Of a stretch of 64,000 bases of DNA, positions 12,856 to 23,884 are shown in pieces (the stretch's first letter is position 1; the number at the start of each line of letters is the position of its first letter). A program made the translations under genes and the position numbers. The notes under the pieces were generated by a model. That model did no database searches and was not told the DNA's origin. It was given only the letters and a program-made list of their open reading frames with translations. This DNA is from Gonatopus flavifemur (Eukaryota; Arthropoda; Insecta; Hymenoptera; Dryinidae), in contig JAFFJZ010000052.1 of assembly GCA_018340375.1 (NCBI GenBank), forward strand, positions 62,001 to 126,000, written 5' to 3'.

Positions 12856-12970
12856 TATTTTCCTCCCGCTGCAAGCGGGCAGAAAGTACTTTCCTCCCGT
12901 TGCGAGCGGGCAGAAAGTACTTTCCTTCCGCTGCGAGCGGGCGGATGATATTTTCCTCCCGCTGTGACAC
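12856..12970 (+). repeat. 31-bp tandem repeat, each unit with an internal hairpin
   Basis: Three full units and part of a fourth, each beginning 'tttcctcccgctgc' and continuing into 'agcgggcagaaagtac'. Every unit contains CCCGC-4 bases-GCGGG, which can form a stem. Units are contiguous, without spacers. Confidence 0.8.
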
Positions 12971-13039
12971 ATTCGCTTGGAATTCAGCACTTTCTTCCCT
13001 AAAAATAGGTCAGAAATCATCAACCTTCCGTGCAGGTGT

Positions 13040-14078
13040 GAGAAAAAAATATCCAAAAAGCCTATGAACGGTACCAGAAATTGCTAAAGGAATATAATAC
13101 AATGCTCCAAAACTGCCAAAACCAACAGCCACGTCCAAAACCTGCAGTAGTCAAACCGATTAGTCTTAGGCCTGATTTACCTAAAAGGTGTCAAGAATGT
13201 ATATTAAGAGAGAATTTTCAAATTGTCCGATCTGTAAAGATCATGGGGAATTATACGCTGAATTAACAGTTGAGATATTAGACAAAGTAAAATTTACCAA
13301 GAAAGAAAGGAAGGAGATTTTATCTTACAAGTATCTTGGAGATTGTTATGAAAATATATCTAAGGTTTAGAATAATTGAATTGATTAACAATATCGTAAA
13401 CATAAGAAATTTATAAAATACATGTATTCTAATTCTTATAAACAAAATCTCCAAATTCATTTGGTCTCATCTACCGTGTCTCTCAGTCCTTGAAACAATT
13501 ATCAATATGAATCATTGGAGGAATTCTCCAGAATTTCAATTTTGATTCAAGTCAAAGAATGGTATCTTGATTGTTACAAGATCCCTGGACGTGACAGAAT
13601 GTACGAAATGTGAATGTACCGAGAATATTGTTGGTACAAATTGTGTTATACGTCTTGCGCTACCTCCAATTTCACGAAAATCATTTGAGTTTCAAGGAAT
13701 ATTCAATGGAAAATTCTCGAAGATTCTTGTGACAATTGTAATAACTTGCATGACACTAAAAAATCATTTATAACAGCATCAGAACGATTTGTAATTGTGC
13801 AATTGATGATATTTGATCACAATAATGTTGAAGCAACACAGGTAGAAAATATGAACATTGAAGCAGTACTAACTTCAAGAATTAAAATTGCACAACACTT
13901 TCATAAAGTTATAGCTGTCGTTCTTCATCAGGGTGAAAATATTTCTGAAGGTAATTTCACATGCATGTTACGAAGTGAAGGTACAAAGTGGATATTCATT
14001 CATGATCTGCAAGGTGAAGAGCGACATTGGCCACGTAATGCTAAAGACTCATATATATATTTCTTCAAAAAGCAATAA
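13040..14078 (+). pseudogene. USP-like (peptidase C19) domain fragment, frameshifted
   Basis: Two parts. At 13064-13370 is a possible exon after a 'cttccgtgcag' acceptor-like site; it is Lys- and Glu-rich and Cys-containing (FSNCPICKDHGELY) and changes frame once. At 13567-14078 the sequence resembles the C-terminal half of a ubiquitin-specific protease: a first CxxC (TECTKCEC), a second CxxC read in another frame (SCDNCNNLHDTKKSF), an IVQLMIF strand, and then FHKVIAVVLHQGENISEGNFTC. At the usual catalytic His (GHY) this copy has Asn (GNF). It ends in WPRNAKDSYIYFFKKQ and a stop. A frameshift near 13715-13725 separates the two Cys pairs. Whether it is a host-gene pseudogene or a transposon passenger cannot be told. 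The resemblance is from motif memory, not a search. Confidence 0.5.
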
Positions 14079-14390
14079 TTTCGCTTCATCATAGAATTGG
14101 GATTCAATTACTGTAATATCGTACAGCTCTGATGAATATAAAATACCTTTATGATAGTAAGTTTTTTTTCCATTCTAGTAATATCTTTATTAAACTTCAG
14201 CTTTTCACAAGATACCAGAAAGTGAAAGATAAATTTGGACTTGGTTTACAATATTAACCTCAATCAATCATACCTAAAAATTCCAATGATATCCCATCTC
14301 ACAACTAGATCGTGTATGAGAACTATTTACAATTTAACCTATATTACTCAATACAGAGGTGCGACTTTGATCTTAGATAATCTAATTACA
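14079..14390. other. No gene seen; possible LINE 3' flank
   Basis: AT-rich sequence between the USP-like fragment and the LINE. The LINE's 3' boundary is not clear and may fall within this stretch. Confidence 0.4.
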
Positions 14391-14700
14391 CTACATCCTG
14401 AGACTGGAACTCAAACTGCCGTAACAGGCCCGACCCGCAGCAAGCCCACCGTGAAAAAAAGAAAAAAAAATACCACTGCTCCTGCAATAATAATTATTCC
14501 AATATCATCAAATTTCCCTCACATCAGGCCTCCCCGCCGCCCGGGCCCACCACGACTCTGTAACCATCCACTGTATCACAAAACGTATCACTGCTTCCCA
14601 ATTTCATATCAAACTAATCTACTTAATAGCGCACTTATTAATTGCATCTACTTATTTACAACCATCCTTTCTACATCTACCTGCTATTATTGATTGCACT

Positions 14701-17700
14701 GTTACGCCTTATCTCCTTTTTTTCCCCTTCTTCTTCCCATAATTTAATCAAGATTTGATATCTTTCCTGCTCCAATCTATCATCAATCAATCTCCTTATT
14801 TTTTCTTCATTTGTTTCTTCTAAACAATTAAACCATCCTTCAATAATTTCGCATTTGCTTACCCAATGTTCTATTGCATCCCTGCCTTTTTCACATAATG
14901 AACATACCTTTTTTTCATCCCCCCACTAGTATCTGTTATTCATTTCTAAATTTCCACACCTCAAATTTAAAAGTATTCGCACACCATCTCCCATCCCTTG
15001 TTTACCATACGTATCAATATTATTCCAATTCACATGATACGGTACCAGTATCCCATTATCTATCTCTTTATACCTTCTGTTGTGACCTGCCATTGATATC
15101 CTTCCTTCCTCTGTTCCTTCCCCTTTTCTTGTTCTCATCTCATACCTAACTGCTTTCATTCCCCATTTAATTTCCAAACCCTCCAACCTTAACTCCCTAG
15201 CCAATAATATATCTCGGTGTACAGGAGTCCAATTTGAAAATCCACCTGATATAATCTAACATAACCTCTTCTAAGCACTTTTTCACTTCTCAACCCCATA
15301 TTTCCACACCGTATGTCATTACACTCTCTACTAGGTATTCCAAAAATATCCATCTTCTCCTGGAATCGTCCCTACAAATTCTCTCTCCAAAACCCCATAC
15401 AATTCCTGCCGCCAATTTATCTTTTCTTCTCATTTCCTTGATATGTTCTGTATAATCCCCCTTCCTGTTGAAAATGAAACCCAGGTACTTGAAACTGTCT
15501 ACTTCCTCAATTTTCTTCTTTTCCCATGTCCACTCTTCCTTTTTTTCGTTTCCATGTTTGTTGAATACCATCATTTGTGTCTCATCAATATTCAAATCAA
15601 GCTCCTCTTCTCTTGAAAATAATCTCAGCGTAGCCATCATATCGCTCATGGCAACCCCATTTTTTGTTATAATAACCATATCGTCTGCATATTGTAACGA
15701 CCATATCCTTGAATTCCCTAAATTTATACCCCCTATTCCTCTCCTCTCTAACCTTCGATCCAGATCCGCTATATACAAATTAAACAGCAGCGGGCTCAAA
15801 ACACAGCCTTGACGTAATCCTTTCCTCGTGAAAAACTCCTTGGACATTCCTTTCTCTGCTCTCACCCTGACACCAGTGACATCATATATAATCTTCATTC
15901 TCCTCATAAGGTTGTGACTCACACCCATGTGTTCCAAGAGGTGCCATGATTTTTCCCTCTGTACACAATCAAAGGCAGTTTCCAGATCTATAAACATGGT
16001 GTATACTTCCTCCTTCTTCATTTTCTCCCTTTGCACAAGATGATTCAAGATGAAGATGTTGTATATGGTGCACCTTCCTTTACGGAACCCAGCTCCGCTC
16101 TCCGGTAGTAACTTCTTCTCAACAACTACTTTTTTAGGCCTCGATCTAATCATTCCCGCATATGCTTTGTATGCCGTGCACAACACTGAGTTTTTTGTGA
16201 CTGTTGGATCGCCCTTCTTGAAGAGAGCGATCACTATACTCGTACTCCAATCCTTGGGCATAGCCTTCCCATTCCATACATCACAAATGATATCGAAAAG
16301 TTTCTTCTTCATTGCATTCCCCCCATATTTCCACACTTCACCTAAAATCCCGTCGATTCCTGAAGCTTCATTTGATTTGAGCCTAGCGATTGCTTGCCAA
16401 ACTTCTTCTTCCGTCAAGGCTTCTTCTTTCATCCTCGACTCCATATCCTCAACATTATACTCGCTGTTCTCCTTTCTTGGTAGCTCCTCCACTCCATCCA
16501 ACAGCTCCTTGAAATGAAATCTCCATGTTTCCGTACTCAACTGGTTCTTACATCCTGTTTTTCTTCGACTTGAGTTTTTTAAGAACTTCCACACTTCCGT
16601 TCCCGTTTTCAAATTTCTGATACGCATTTCTAGCTGTTTTCTCTTTACTTCTTTTTCCCTCTCGAACCATTCCCTCAAATTTTTCTTTTTTTCTATAAAT
16701 CTTTTTTTGTAAACTTTGCCTTTTTTCCACTTCATGTATATCCTGTGAGCCCTCCTTTTTCTTCGAGTGCATCTCTCATCCCACCTTTCCTTATTCCCAA
16801 CACCTCTGTATTTTATCACCACCTGTTTTTTTATGACAGCTCCTTCCACTATAGCCTTGAGGCTTTTCCATTTCTCCTCAGCTGAAGAATCGTCCGCCAT
16901 CTCTATTCCCGTATGTTCCTCTGTCTCAGTTTTTTCCTTGAACTTTCGAACCACCTCTTGGTCACAACGTATTATTGTTTTCTGCCTGTATCTTGACGTC
17001 TTCGTTCCTTCTGCCGCTGCTTGTCCCGACAATTTAACGGTTAAAGGTGAATGATCTGAATGGATTCTGTTATCTATCTTACAATTTCCCACCCTCTCCC
17101 ATATCCTTTCATTTACTATGACGTAGTCAATCACTGAGCAGCTATTTGACCCCAAGTACGTAAATTCTCCTAGCCTATCTCCATCTACATTGCCATTTAA
17201 TATGTACCATCCTTTTTCTTGAATAAAATCCATCATTTTCTTACCTCCATCACCCACAACCTGATCCTTGCTCTCCCTCCACATTCTTTCCTCATCACCC
17301 TCTATACCCCCCAATCTTCCTATCCTCATATTGAAGCCTCCTCCCATTATCATCATTTCATTCTCCATTCTCCCCAATCTCGTGTTAATGATTCCTTCTG
17401 TCACCCCTCAATTCTCTTCATTATATATCGACCATATGTATAGGCTATCTTTCCTCGTATTTATTTCCGAAATCACCATACTCTCGTTTTCTTCCTAAAT
17501 TAGTGTATTCCCATTTTTCTCCGACCTTTCTTCACCCCTATCACAAAGCGACTCTTAGCTCTCCCTTTCTTTTATATTTTCCTCGCATAGCTACACTCCC
17601 AGTCATGCGAATCAGGTAACATGTGATTCAATATCTTCCATCTTTCATCTGTCACCCACGTTTCGCATGAGCTCACAAACTCAAATCTTGTTATATAGTT

Positions 17701-17770
17701 CCAAAAATCCCTATCCTGTCTATCTCATCCCGCAACATTCCAAAAAATAATTTTCCCTCCAATTAATTTT
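14701..17770 (-). pseudogene. LINE ORF2: endonuclease-reverse transcriptase
   Basis: An AP-type endonuclease begins near 17770 (FWNVAG start). It is broken by stops until 17404, then open for 704 codons: the rest of the endonuclease (ending SDHSPLTVK), a basic linker, and the reverse transcriptase with GIDGI, FIDLETAFD, LRQGCVLSPLLFNLYI and the active-site box YADD (QYADDMVI). Open reading stops at 15290, but homologous sequence continues after a frameshift to a C-terminal zinc motif of the form C-x2-C-x8-H-x4-C (CSLCEKGRDAIEHWVSKC, about 14870-14925). It ends near 14701 and has a TAG just before the zinc motif. The RT core is intact, but the protein as a whole is disrupted. Confidence 0.85.
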
Positions 17771-17959
17771 GCCCCATCTTTGTTTATTCTATAAGTATTG
17801 ACCCCACTCCTCCTATTCCCTCCCTTTCTCCTTTCTGGCTCATTGAAAATTTTGTACATCATCCTCATTCTTGCCCCCCTCCCTTTCCTCCTCTATCTCA
17901 GCTTCTTTCTCCAATTCCTCTTCCATCTCTCTCTCTCTCTCTATTTCAACCCACACCTT

Positions 17960-18800
17960 TCAATTTCTTTTTACCCTTACTCTACCCCTCTCTATTTTTA
18001 TGTCCACTCCCTTGCTTGTCTTCTCTTTCCCCCATTTATTCATCTTTTCTTGAACCTTCCTCTCTTCCCAACTCGAATCCGTTTCTATAAGAAGATTCCC
18101 GCCCTTTAACTTACGCTTACTTTTCAAGACTTCTTCCTTGCCTTCTACATTCTCCATTTTAACTATAATCACTGATTCACTTATCCAGGCCATTTTTACT
18201 CCTACATCTACTTCAAGTTCCCCTTGTAGTAATTCTTGCACCCATATTTCCGGATCTTTCCCTTGATCCTCTCACCACTGAATTTCCTTTTCTTTTCTCT
18301 TTCTCCTGTTCTCATACCATTCTTTTTATTCTATCAACGTCTCTGTCATTGAATCTACTTTCACTCTCCATTGATCCCGCATAGCTACTACTCCCCCACC
18401 CTCTATATCCCCCCGTACGGACACTGGTCATAGATGCAGCTCTGCTGTTCCAGCGCTCTGATTCTTTCCCAATTTTTCCCAAGTTTCCCAACCTTCCTTC
18501 TATTTCTTCGAGTTTCTCTCCCTATTTCTTTTCTTGTTCCTTTAATTCCTCTAAATATCCCATACACTTCTGTCTACTCTCTTTGAGCTTTCTTATTTGT
18601 TTTCTCAGCTCTTTTTTCATTTCTTTAAATTCTTCGTCCTCTTGAACTTTTGTTGTTGCATCGAACAACACCCTCTTTTAGCCACTCAGTGAAACACCTG
18701 TCAGCGTTTTCTGCTTCGGATCTATTCCGCTTTTACCGACCCCACCGGCTTTGCTGCTCCCTGCCCTACTTGTACCTCTAGACGCCATAACCTTACTCAT
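17960..18800 (-). pseudogene. LINE ORF1, charged coiled-coil protein
   Basis: It starts with ATG at 18800 and has a Ser/Gly-rich N terminus (MASRGTSRAGSSKAGG), then a Lys/Glu-rich segment of heptad-like character (EFKEMKKELRKQIRKLKESR) predicted to be coiled coil, then a basic C-terminal part ending near 17960. At least three in-frame stops interrupt it. Position directly 5' of ORF2 fits an RNA-binding ORF1 protein. No CCHC knuckle was seen. Confidence 0.6.
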
Positions 18801-19015
18801 CTACTCGCACTAATAATTCACTAAATTACACGTTAATACTCCACAAATTCCACTACCTTCAATTACACCTCTTCTCCTTACTTTTCTCTACGTTTATATC
18901 ATTATCTTTACAATATTCATGCTAATTAACACACATCAAACCCTGAAGCCATATACAGGTGATACACACACGACACGCACTCTATCGCATTCGCTAACCA
19001 AGTCCAATACCTTTA

Positions 19016-20305
19016 CGAGGGTGGATTGATAAGTTTCCGGCCTGACCAAGAAAAACAACGTTTTTAAGAATTTTTTTTTTTTTATTTCTCAACATAATCT
19101 CCTCCAAGGCTGATACATTTCTCATAGCGGTGTTCTAGTCCAGTAAGGCCATCTCTATAGACTGATTCGTCAAGCTCCTCAAAATACCCATTTACAGCTT
19201 CGATTACTTCTTCATTGTCCGCAAATCTCTTACCGCCAAGCCATTTTTTGAGGTTAGGAAACAGATAATAGTCACTCGGGGCTAGGTCTGGAGAGTAGGG
19301 AGGGTGCGGCATTAATTCAAACTTCAGATCGTTGATTTTAGCCATCGCAACAATTGACGCGTGCGCTGGTGCGTTATCGTGATGAAACAAGATTTTTTTC
19401 TTCACCAGATGGGGTCGTTTAATTTTCACTTCGTGGCTCAAACGTTGCAATAAGTCTGCGTAGTATTGACCAGTGATAGTTTTACCCTTTTCAAGGTAAT
19501 CAATGTATATAATACCTCTTGCATCCCAAAAAACAGTAGCCATAACCTTGTTCGCCGAAAAAATTGTTTTTGCCTTCTTTGGAGTTGGTTCCCCTGGTCC
19601 AATCCACTGTTTAGACTGTTCTTTGGTTTCAGGAGTGTAGTGGTGGACCCAAGTTTCGTCAACGGTTACGAATCGACGCAAAAATTCGCTTGGATTACGC
19701 TTATACAACGCCAAATTGGCGGTAGAAATGTTCTTTCGAATCAATTTTTGGTCGACTGTTAGCAAACGCGGCACCCATCTTGCACAGAGCTTTTCCATAT
19801 ACAAATATTGGTGCAAAATATTTTGTACACGTTCATATGACATCTTACAGGTCTCAGCTATCTCACGAACTTTGAAACTGCGATCTTTCAGCACTATTTG
19901 ATGGATTTTTTCGATCATATCTGGAGTTGTGACCTCAATGGGGCGTCCTGAGCGAGGCTCATCAGAGGTGCTCACACGACCCTTTTTAAACTCGGAAACC
20001 GACTGCTTAACGGTTGAATATGATGGGGAGGATGTCCCCAGTGTTGAGTCCATCTCTTCTTTAATTTCCTTCGGCGTTAACCCCTTCAAATAAAAGTATT
20101 TGATGACAGCACGATTTTCCAGCTTTTCCATTTTTACGAAAAACACAGAGGCGTCTTGGTCATCGTGCTCTCAAAACTAAACTAACATGGCGATCGGACA
20201 ACATAGCTACAAGCTATCTAAGGATGGTACTATAGAACGCCACCTCAAGGTAGGCCTAGTGGCGCCATCCCTTGGTCAGGCCGGAAACTTATCAATCCAC
20301 CCTCG
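19016..20305 (-). mobile_element. Mariner element, complete, 1.29 kb
   Basis: TA duplications at 19014-19015 and 20306-20307. The inverted repeats begin CGAGGGTGGATTGATAAG and are identical over about 35 bases. An unbroken transposase gene lies between them. The terminal sequence and the protein resemble the irritans group of mariner. Perfect termini and an open frame suggest recent insertion. Confidence 0.95.
19082..20131 (-). CDS. Mariner transposase, intact (DD34D)
   Basis: A 349-residue transposase that cuts and pastes its own element at TA sites. The ATG at 20131 was chosen because upstream in-frame codons lack ATG; the length matches mariner transposases (about 345). The paired N-terminal helix-turn-helix region spans about residues 1-110, followed by the WVPRLL linker motif. 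The catalytic domain has FVTVDETWVHHY, then LFHHDNAPAH, then YSPDLAPSDYYLF, with 34 residues between second and third Asp. No stop or frameshift was seen, and both inverted repeats are present, so it may be active. Activity itself is inference. Confidence 0.93.
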   Translation of the reverse strand: MEKLENRAVIKYFYLKGLTPKEIKEEMDSTLGTSSPSYSTVKQSVSEFKKGRVSTSDEPRSGRPIEVTTPDMIEKIHQIVLKDRSFKVREIAETCKMSYERVQNILHQYLYMEKLCARWVPRLLTVDQKLIRKNISTANLALYKRNPSEFLRRFVTVDETWVHHYTPETKEQSKQWIGPGEPTPKKAKTIFSANKVMATVFWDARGIIYIDYLEKGKTITGQYYADLLQRLSHEVKIKRPHLVKKKILFHHDNAPAHASIVAMAKINDLKFELMPHPPYSPDLAPSDYYLFPNLKKWLGGKRFADNEEVIEAVNGYFEELDESVYRDGLTGLEHRYEKCISLGGDYVEK

Positions 20306-20477
20306 TATAATACCATTACGAACCAAATATTCTTGAAGAAATCTTTCGAATGATTTCGATGGATATTCCACAGAATTCTGAAGAATGTCTGGTACAGTAC
20401 TAGAAAATGTCTTCAATCTGATAACTTGAAGGTATATCTTCTTGTTGCATGATGAATATTTGACATCCCTTCACCCA

Positions 20478-20704
20478 GATAGCAAAAGTTCCAAAAACCA
20501 GATCCCATTGAATCCTTCTGGAACCACAAAATGAATCACTGAAATGTCAGTAGAATGGAGTTCTTGGAGAATACAAATCGCCTGTATATAGTATGACAAA
20601 AGGCGAATTCTCCAAGGACTCTATTCTGCTGACATTTCAGTACTTTGTTTTGTGGTCACGAAAGAATTCAATGAGATCTAATTTTTGGAACTTTTGCTAT
20701 TTGC
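20478..20704. mobile_element. Small palindromic element (MITE-like)
   Basis: The two halves are inverted copies of about 105 bases. The outer part 'agcaaaagttcc' pairs with 'ggaacttttgct', and the inner part 'gaaatgtcag' with 'ctgacatttc'. A centre of about 20 bases lies near 20590. It interrupts repeat copy B relative to copy A. Exact ends and target duplication are uncertain. Confidence 0.7.
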
Positions 20705-20829
20705 TACTTTTCACAATGATTCAAAAGGATGACCAGAAAATTTTTGCTTGCAAGCTATTTTTAGCTTCATGCTGAACAGTACAAATTCTATCTTGCAAAA
20801 AAAAATTTCTGTTGGATACCTTGAATATA

Positions 20830-22863
20830 CAGGGCGTCCCATTTGAAACAGGACAGCTGAATAACTCTTCAGGGAATGGAGGGGGAAAAAATTGTTCAGA
20901 TGAAAGTTGTAGGGTTCGAAGGCGGCCATAAGATGGTGACCTTGAATTTGACCTTGAGGTCAATTTCGAGCATAATTGATGGTCAAAGTATGTTTTTTCG
21001 AATGGAAAACCCTACGTTCGACCTCAGAAATGGAAAGAGCGAAAAATTTTACGTCCGAATATGTTGACATATCAGGTGATTTAGAGGTCATTTGAAGGTC
21101 AAAAAACCATTTTCTATGGATTTTCACGGAAAAGCCTCAAATGAGTTGTTTCTCTGACCAAAGTTATCAAAGTCAAAGTGAAACCCCACGTTTCGACCTT
21201 GAATTCGACCTTGAGAACGATAATGAATGCCAAATTTGAAACAATAATTAAAAAATTATTTATTTTTCCAGTTCGTCGTTTTATAATTACAGACGGCACG
21301 AATCCGTTGACGGGTAAGACACACTAATTGCAGGAGATGTTCGAATTGACCGCCATTTACTTGAATACATAACTCCAGCCGGCGTCGAAAGTTTCCAAGA
21401 ACAGACTGAAAAACTTCTGCACGAATATTCGCAATTGCGTATCTGATGCGTTGTTGTAGATCCATAGGTGTTGTTGGTCGGTTGGTATAAACGACATTTT
21501 TTACGTGACCCCACAAATGAAAATCTAGAGGGGTGAGATCAGGAGATCTTGCCGGCCACAGTACAAATCCACCTCGACCAATCCAACGATTGGGGAAGAG
21601 GATATTTAGATAATCCTTCACACATCGAGCGAAGTGTGATGGTGCACCGTCTTGCTGATACCACATCCTCTGCCTAGTTGCTAATGTCACATCTTCCATG
21701 AGAACTGGTAATTCATTCTGTAAAAACTGTAGATAATTAGGACCGTTAACAGTTCCATCAAAAAAATACGGCCCAATAACTTGATTGTCTAGAATTCCAC
21801 ACCGAACATTTATACTCCACCGATGCTGATGATCAACTTGGGGAGTCCAGTGCGGGTTTTGCGCTGACCAATAGTGGCTATTGTGACGATTGACCAAGCC
21901 AGTACTTTGAAATGTTGATTCATCACTGAAAAGAACATATCGGAAGAAATCGGGCGCTTCGTTCAACCTCTGTAAAGCCCAATGGCAAAAGTTAACCCGA
22001 TTCTGCATATCTTGTTGAGATACTTCTTGGGTCAGTGTGATGTGGTACGGATGAGATTGAGCAGCTTGTAGAATTCTGTGTGCCGTACTGCGTGGAATAC
22101 CCAAATCGCGTTCAATATCACGTAAACTAACATGAGGATTCATGTGTATTATTGCTAAAACAGCAACGCATCGAGGGTCGTTAAAGTTGAAACCTTGATT
22201 GTTTCGGCGTTGACCAATCCTTTCTTGTCGACAATTTCTTTCAACTTGGCGAATGATTTCTGGAGAAGGATGATGCTGCCGATCTCCAAACCGCTCTCTG
22301 TACAATCGTGACGCTCTTTGATATACTCCGCGACACTTACCCAAGATCATTAAAATATCAACACAGTCGTTAGGTGAATAAACCATTTTGAACCCGCACT
22401 TACACCGTAAACGATGAGAACTTCTCAATGATCATTTTCGTACTGATATGAAGAATAAACTCTGGAGGTTAGTTCTGTTTACTTTCAATTCAAGGTCGAA
22501 ACGTGGGGTTTCACTTTAACTTTGATAACTTTGGTCAGAGAAACAACTCATTTGAGGCTTTTCCGTGAAAATCCATAGAAAATGGTCTATTGACCTTCAA
22601 ATGACCTCTAAATGACCTGATATGTCAACATATTCGGACGTAAAATTTTCCGCTCTTTCCATTTCTGAGGTCGAACGTAGGGTTTTCCATTCGAAAAAAC
22701 ATACTTTGACCATCAATTATGCTCGAAATTGACTTCAAGGTCAAATTCAAGGTCACCATCTTATGGCCGCCTTCGAACCCTACAACTTTTTTCTGAACAA
22801 TTTTTTTCCCCCTCCATTCCCTGAAGAGTTATTCAGCTGTCCTGTTTCAAATGGGACGCCCTG
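20830..22863 (-). mobile_element. DD41D Tc1/mariner-superfamily element, complete, 2.03 kb
   Basis: TA duplications at 20828-20829 and 22864-22865. Termini are CAGGGCGTCCCATTTGAAAC and its complement. Inverted repeats are about 380 bases (20830 to about 21208, about 22486-22863) and nearly identical. They are unusually long for mariner relatives and rich in AGGTCA/TGACCT half-sites. One open transposase gene fills the centre. The element splits repeat copy B. Confidence 0.95.
21256..22386 (-). CDS. DD41D transposase, intact
   Basis: A 376-residue cut-and-paste transposase. The start is the ATG at 22386; upstream frame lacks ATG. The N-terminal part carries a helix-turn-helix (HMNPHVSLRDIERDLGIPRS). 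The catalytic triad is FSDEST, WYQQDGAPSH and SPDLTPLDFHLWG, with 41 residues between second and third Asp. It is collinear with the broken transposase at 8454-9488. No stop or frameshift was seen, and the inverted repeats are near-identical, so it could supply transposase to related non-autonomous copies. Naming it rosa- or Visitor-like is inference from spacing alone. Confidence 0.92.
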   Translation of the reverse strand: MVYSPNDCVDILMILGKCRGVYQRASRLYRERFGDRQHHPSPEIIRQVERNCRQERIGQRRNNQGFNFNDPRCVAVLAIIHMNPHVSLRDIERDLGIPRSTAHRILQAAQSHPYHITLTQEVSQQDMQNRVNFCHWALQRLNEAPDFFRYVLFSDESTFQSTGLVNRHNSHYWSAQNPHWTPQVDHQHRWSINVRCGILDNQVIGPYFFDGTVNGPNYLQFLQNELPVLMEDVTLATRQRMWYQQDGAPSHFARCVKDYLNILFPNRWIGRGGFVLWPARSPDLTPLDFHLWGHVKNVVYTNRPTTPMDLQQRIRYAIANIRAEVFQSVLGNFRRRLELCIQVNGGQFEHLLQLVCLTRQRIRAVCNYKTTNWKNK

Positions 22864-23884
22864 TATTGTACGCAAGTTTCCTCTGTCTGTGAGATCTATG
22901 TTGTTTCGATTTTCTTACGATGATTTCTTGAAAACACTGGAAATTTCCGCACAAGACATGTTCAGCATAATATCGTGGGCTGTTTTGAGCGGCGTGAGCT
23001 ATTTTGAGCGTCAACTTATCAGTCAAGGAAAATTTAGTTTTCGGAATTCTTCACACGTATATTTGTTTACGGGAATTCGCTTTTCTTCCCTTCTTTCCTT
23101 CATCCTTCATCTCGATAATCTATTGCCGTTCAATGATGAGATGACTGATGGAAATCCAAGTGGATTTTTATATCACATGAGTTATCTGAGGACATTTCCT
23201 TCATTCCTACGATTGCCATAAACTCGACAGGGGTATTTCATTTTTATTTGGGTTCAGTTGGAAGTATATTCAGAAAAAAAAGTGAGATCCCCAAAAAAAA
23301 CTCCAAAAAAGTAAAAAAATAACGCCAAGTACATGAAAATCCCAAAAACGAAGAATGAAAAAATCCAAAAACACATTCTAAAGGAAAATTTCACTACATT
23401 CAGAATTCCGAGGGGATATGAAAGGATATGCTCCATTTGAAGAAAAAAGATATGAAATCAATATGAGCGACCAAGTACATTGGTTACCCAAAGGATATGT
23501 GAAAGATTTTTGGTATATTGTAACTTCAGTTTGTTTGAACTATATTGGAGGTAATTTATGATTTTCAAAAAAGCATCATTGTATTCAAAAAATAAATAAA
23601 ACAAGCGTATCGTTCTGCCCGTATGTAGATACCAAAAAGTGAAAAAAAGTAGAATTCCCCAAAACATACAAATGTCTCACAAAAACCCCTAAAAACTCGA
23701 ACACAGTTAAAAATAACGTCAAATCCCAAAAACCATACAAACGTTTCACAATAACACTCGAGAAAAAATCCTTGAAAAAAATACTCCACTCTTTCCGGGA
23801 GATTACTTGATATAACAGATATACCATTGAAAAAAAAGATGTAAAAGGCAACCCTGTTGCGGAATTCGCATCAACCAGGAACAC

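Larger units (their letters stand above)
14390..18997 (-). mobile_element. APE-type LINE (ORF1 and ORF2), minus strand
   Basis: A nearly complete non-LTR retrotransposon read on the minus strand: 5' UTR (about 18997-18800), a Lys/Glu-rich ORF1 (18800 to about 17960), ORF2 with endonuclease and reverse transcriptase (about 17770-14701), then a 3' UTR of about 300 bases. The plus strand is strikingly pyrimidine-rich because the coding strand is AG-rich. The 5' end abuts repeat copy B. Stops and frameshifts are present throughout. The clade was not determined; it is distinct from the RTE element at 33184-36533. Confidence 0.85.
18998..23884 (-). repeat. Dispersed repeat family, copy B, with three nested insertions
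   Basis: Minus-strand copy of the family seen at 1-1125. Its own sequence is 23884-22866, 20827 to about 20705, about 20477-20308 and 19013 to about 18998. These pieces line up in order with copy A. For example the 'ggtattata' block at A 1058-1066 is split here by the mariner at 19016-20305. The other inserts are the DD41D element (20830-22863) and a small palindrome (about 20478-20704). The LINE begins at its far edge. Confidence 0.8.

Noticed and set aside
12856..12970. CRISPR-like array of short repeats
   Set aside because: Units are contiguous with no unique spacers, and the DNA is eukaryotic. It is a simple tandem repeat.
15468..18109. Plus-strand frames of 60-155 codons across the LINE
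   Set aside because: Antisense shadows of the AG-rich LINE coding strand, giving Ser/Phe/Leu/Pro-rich nonsense.
19438..19901. Extra frames within the mariner
   Set aside because: Alternate-frame shadows of the intact transposase.
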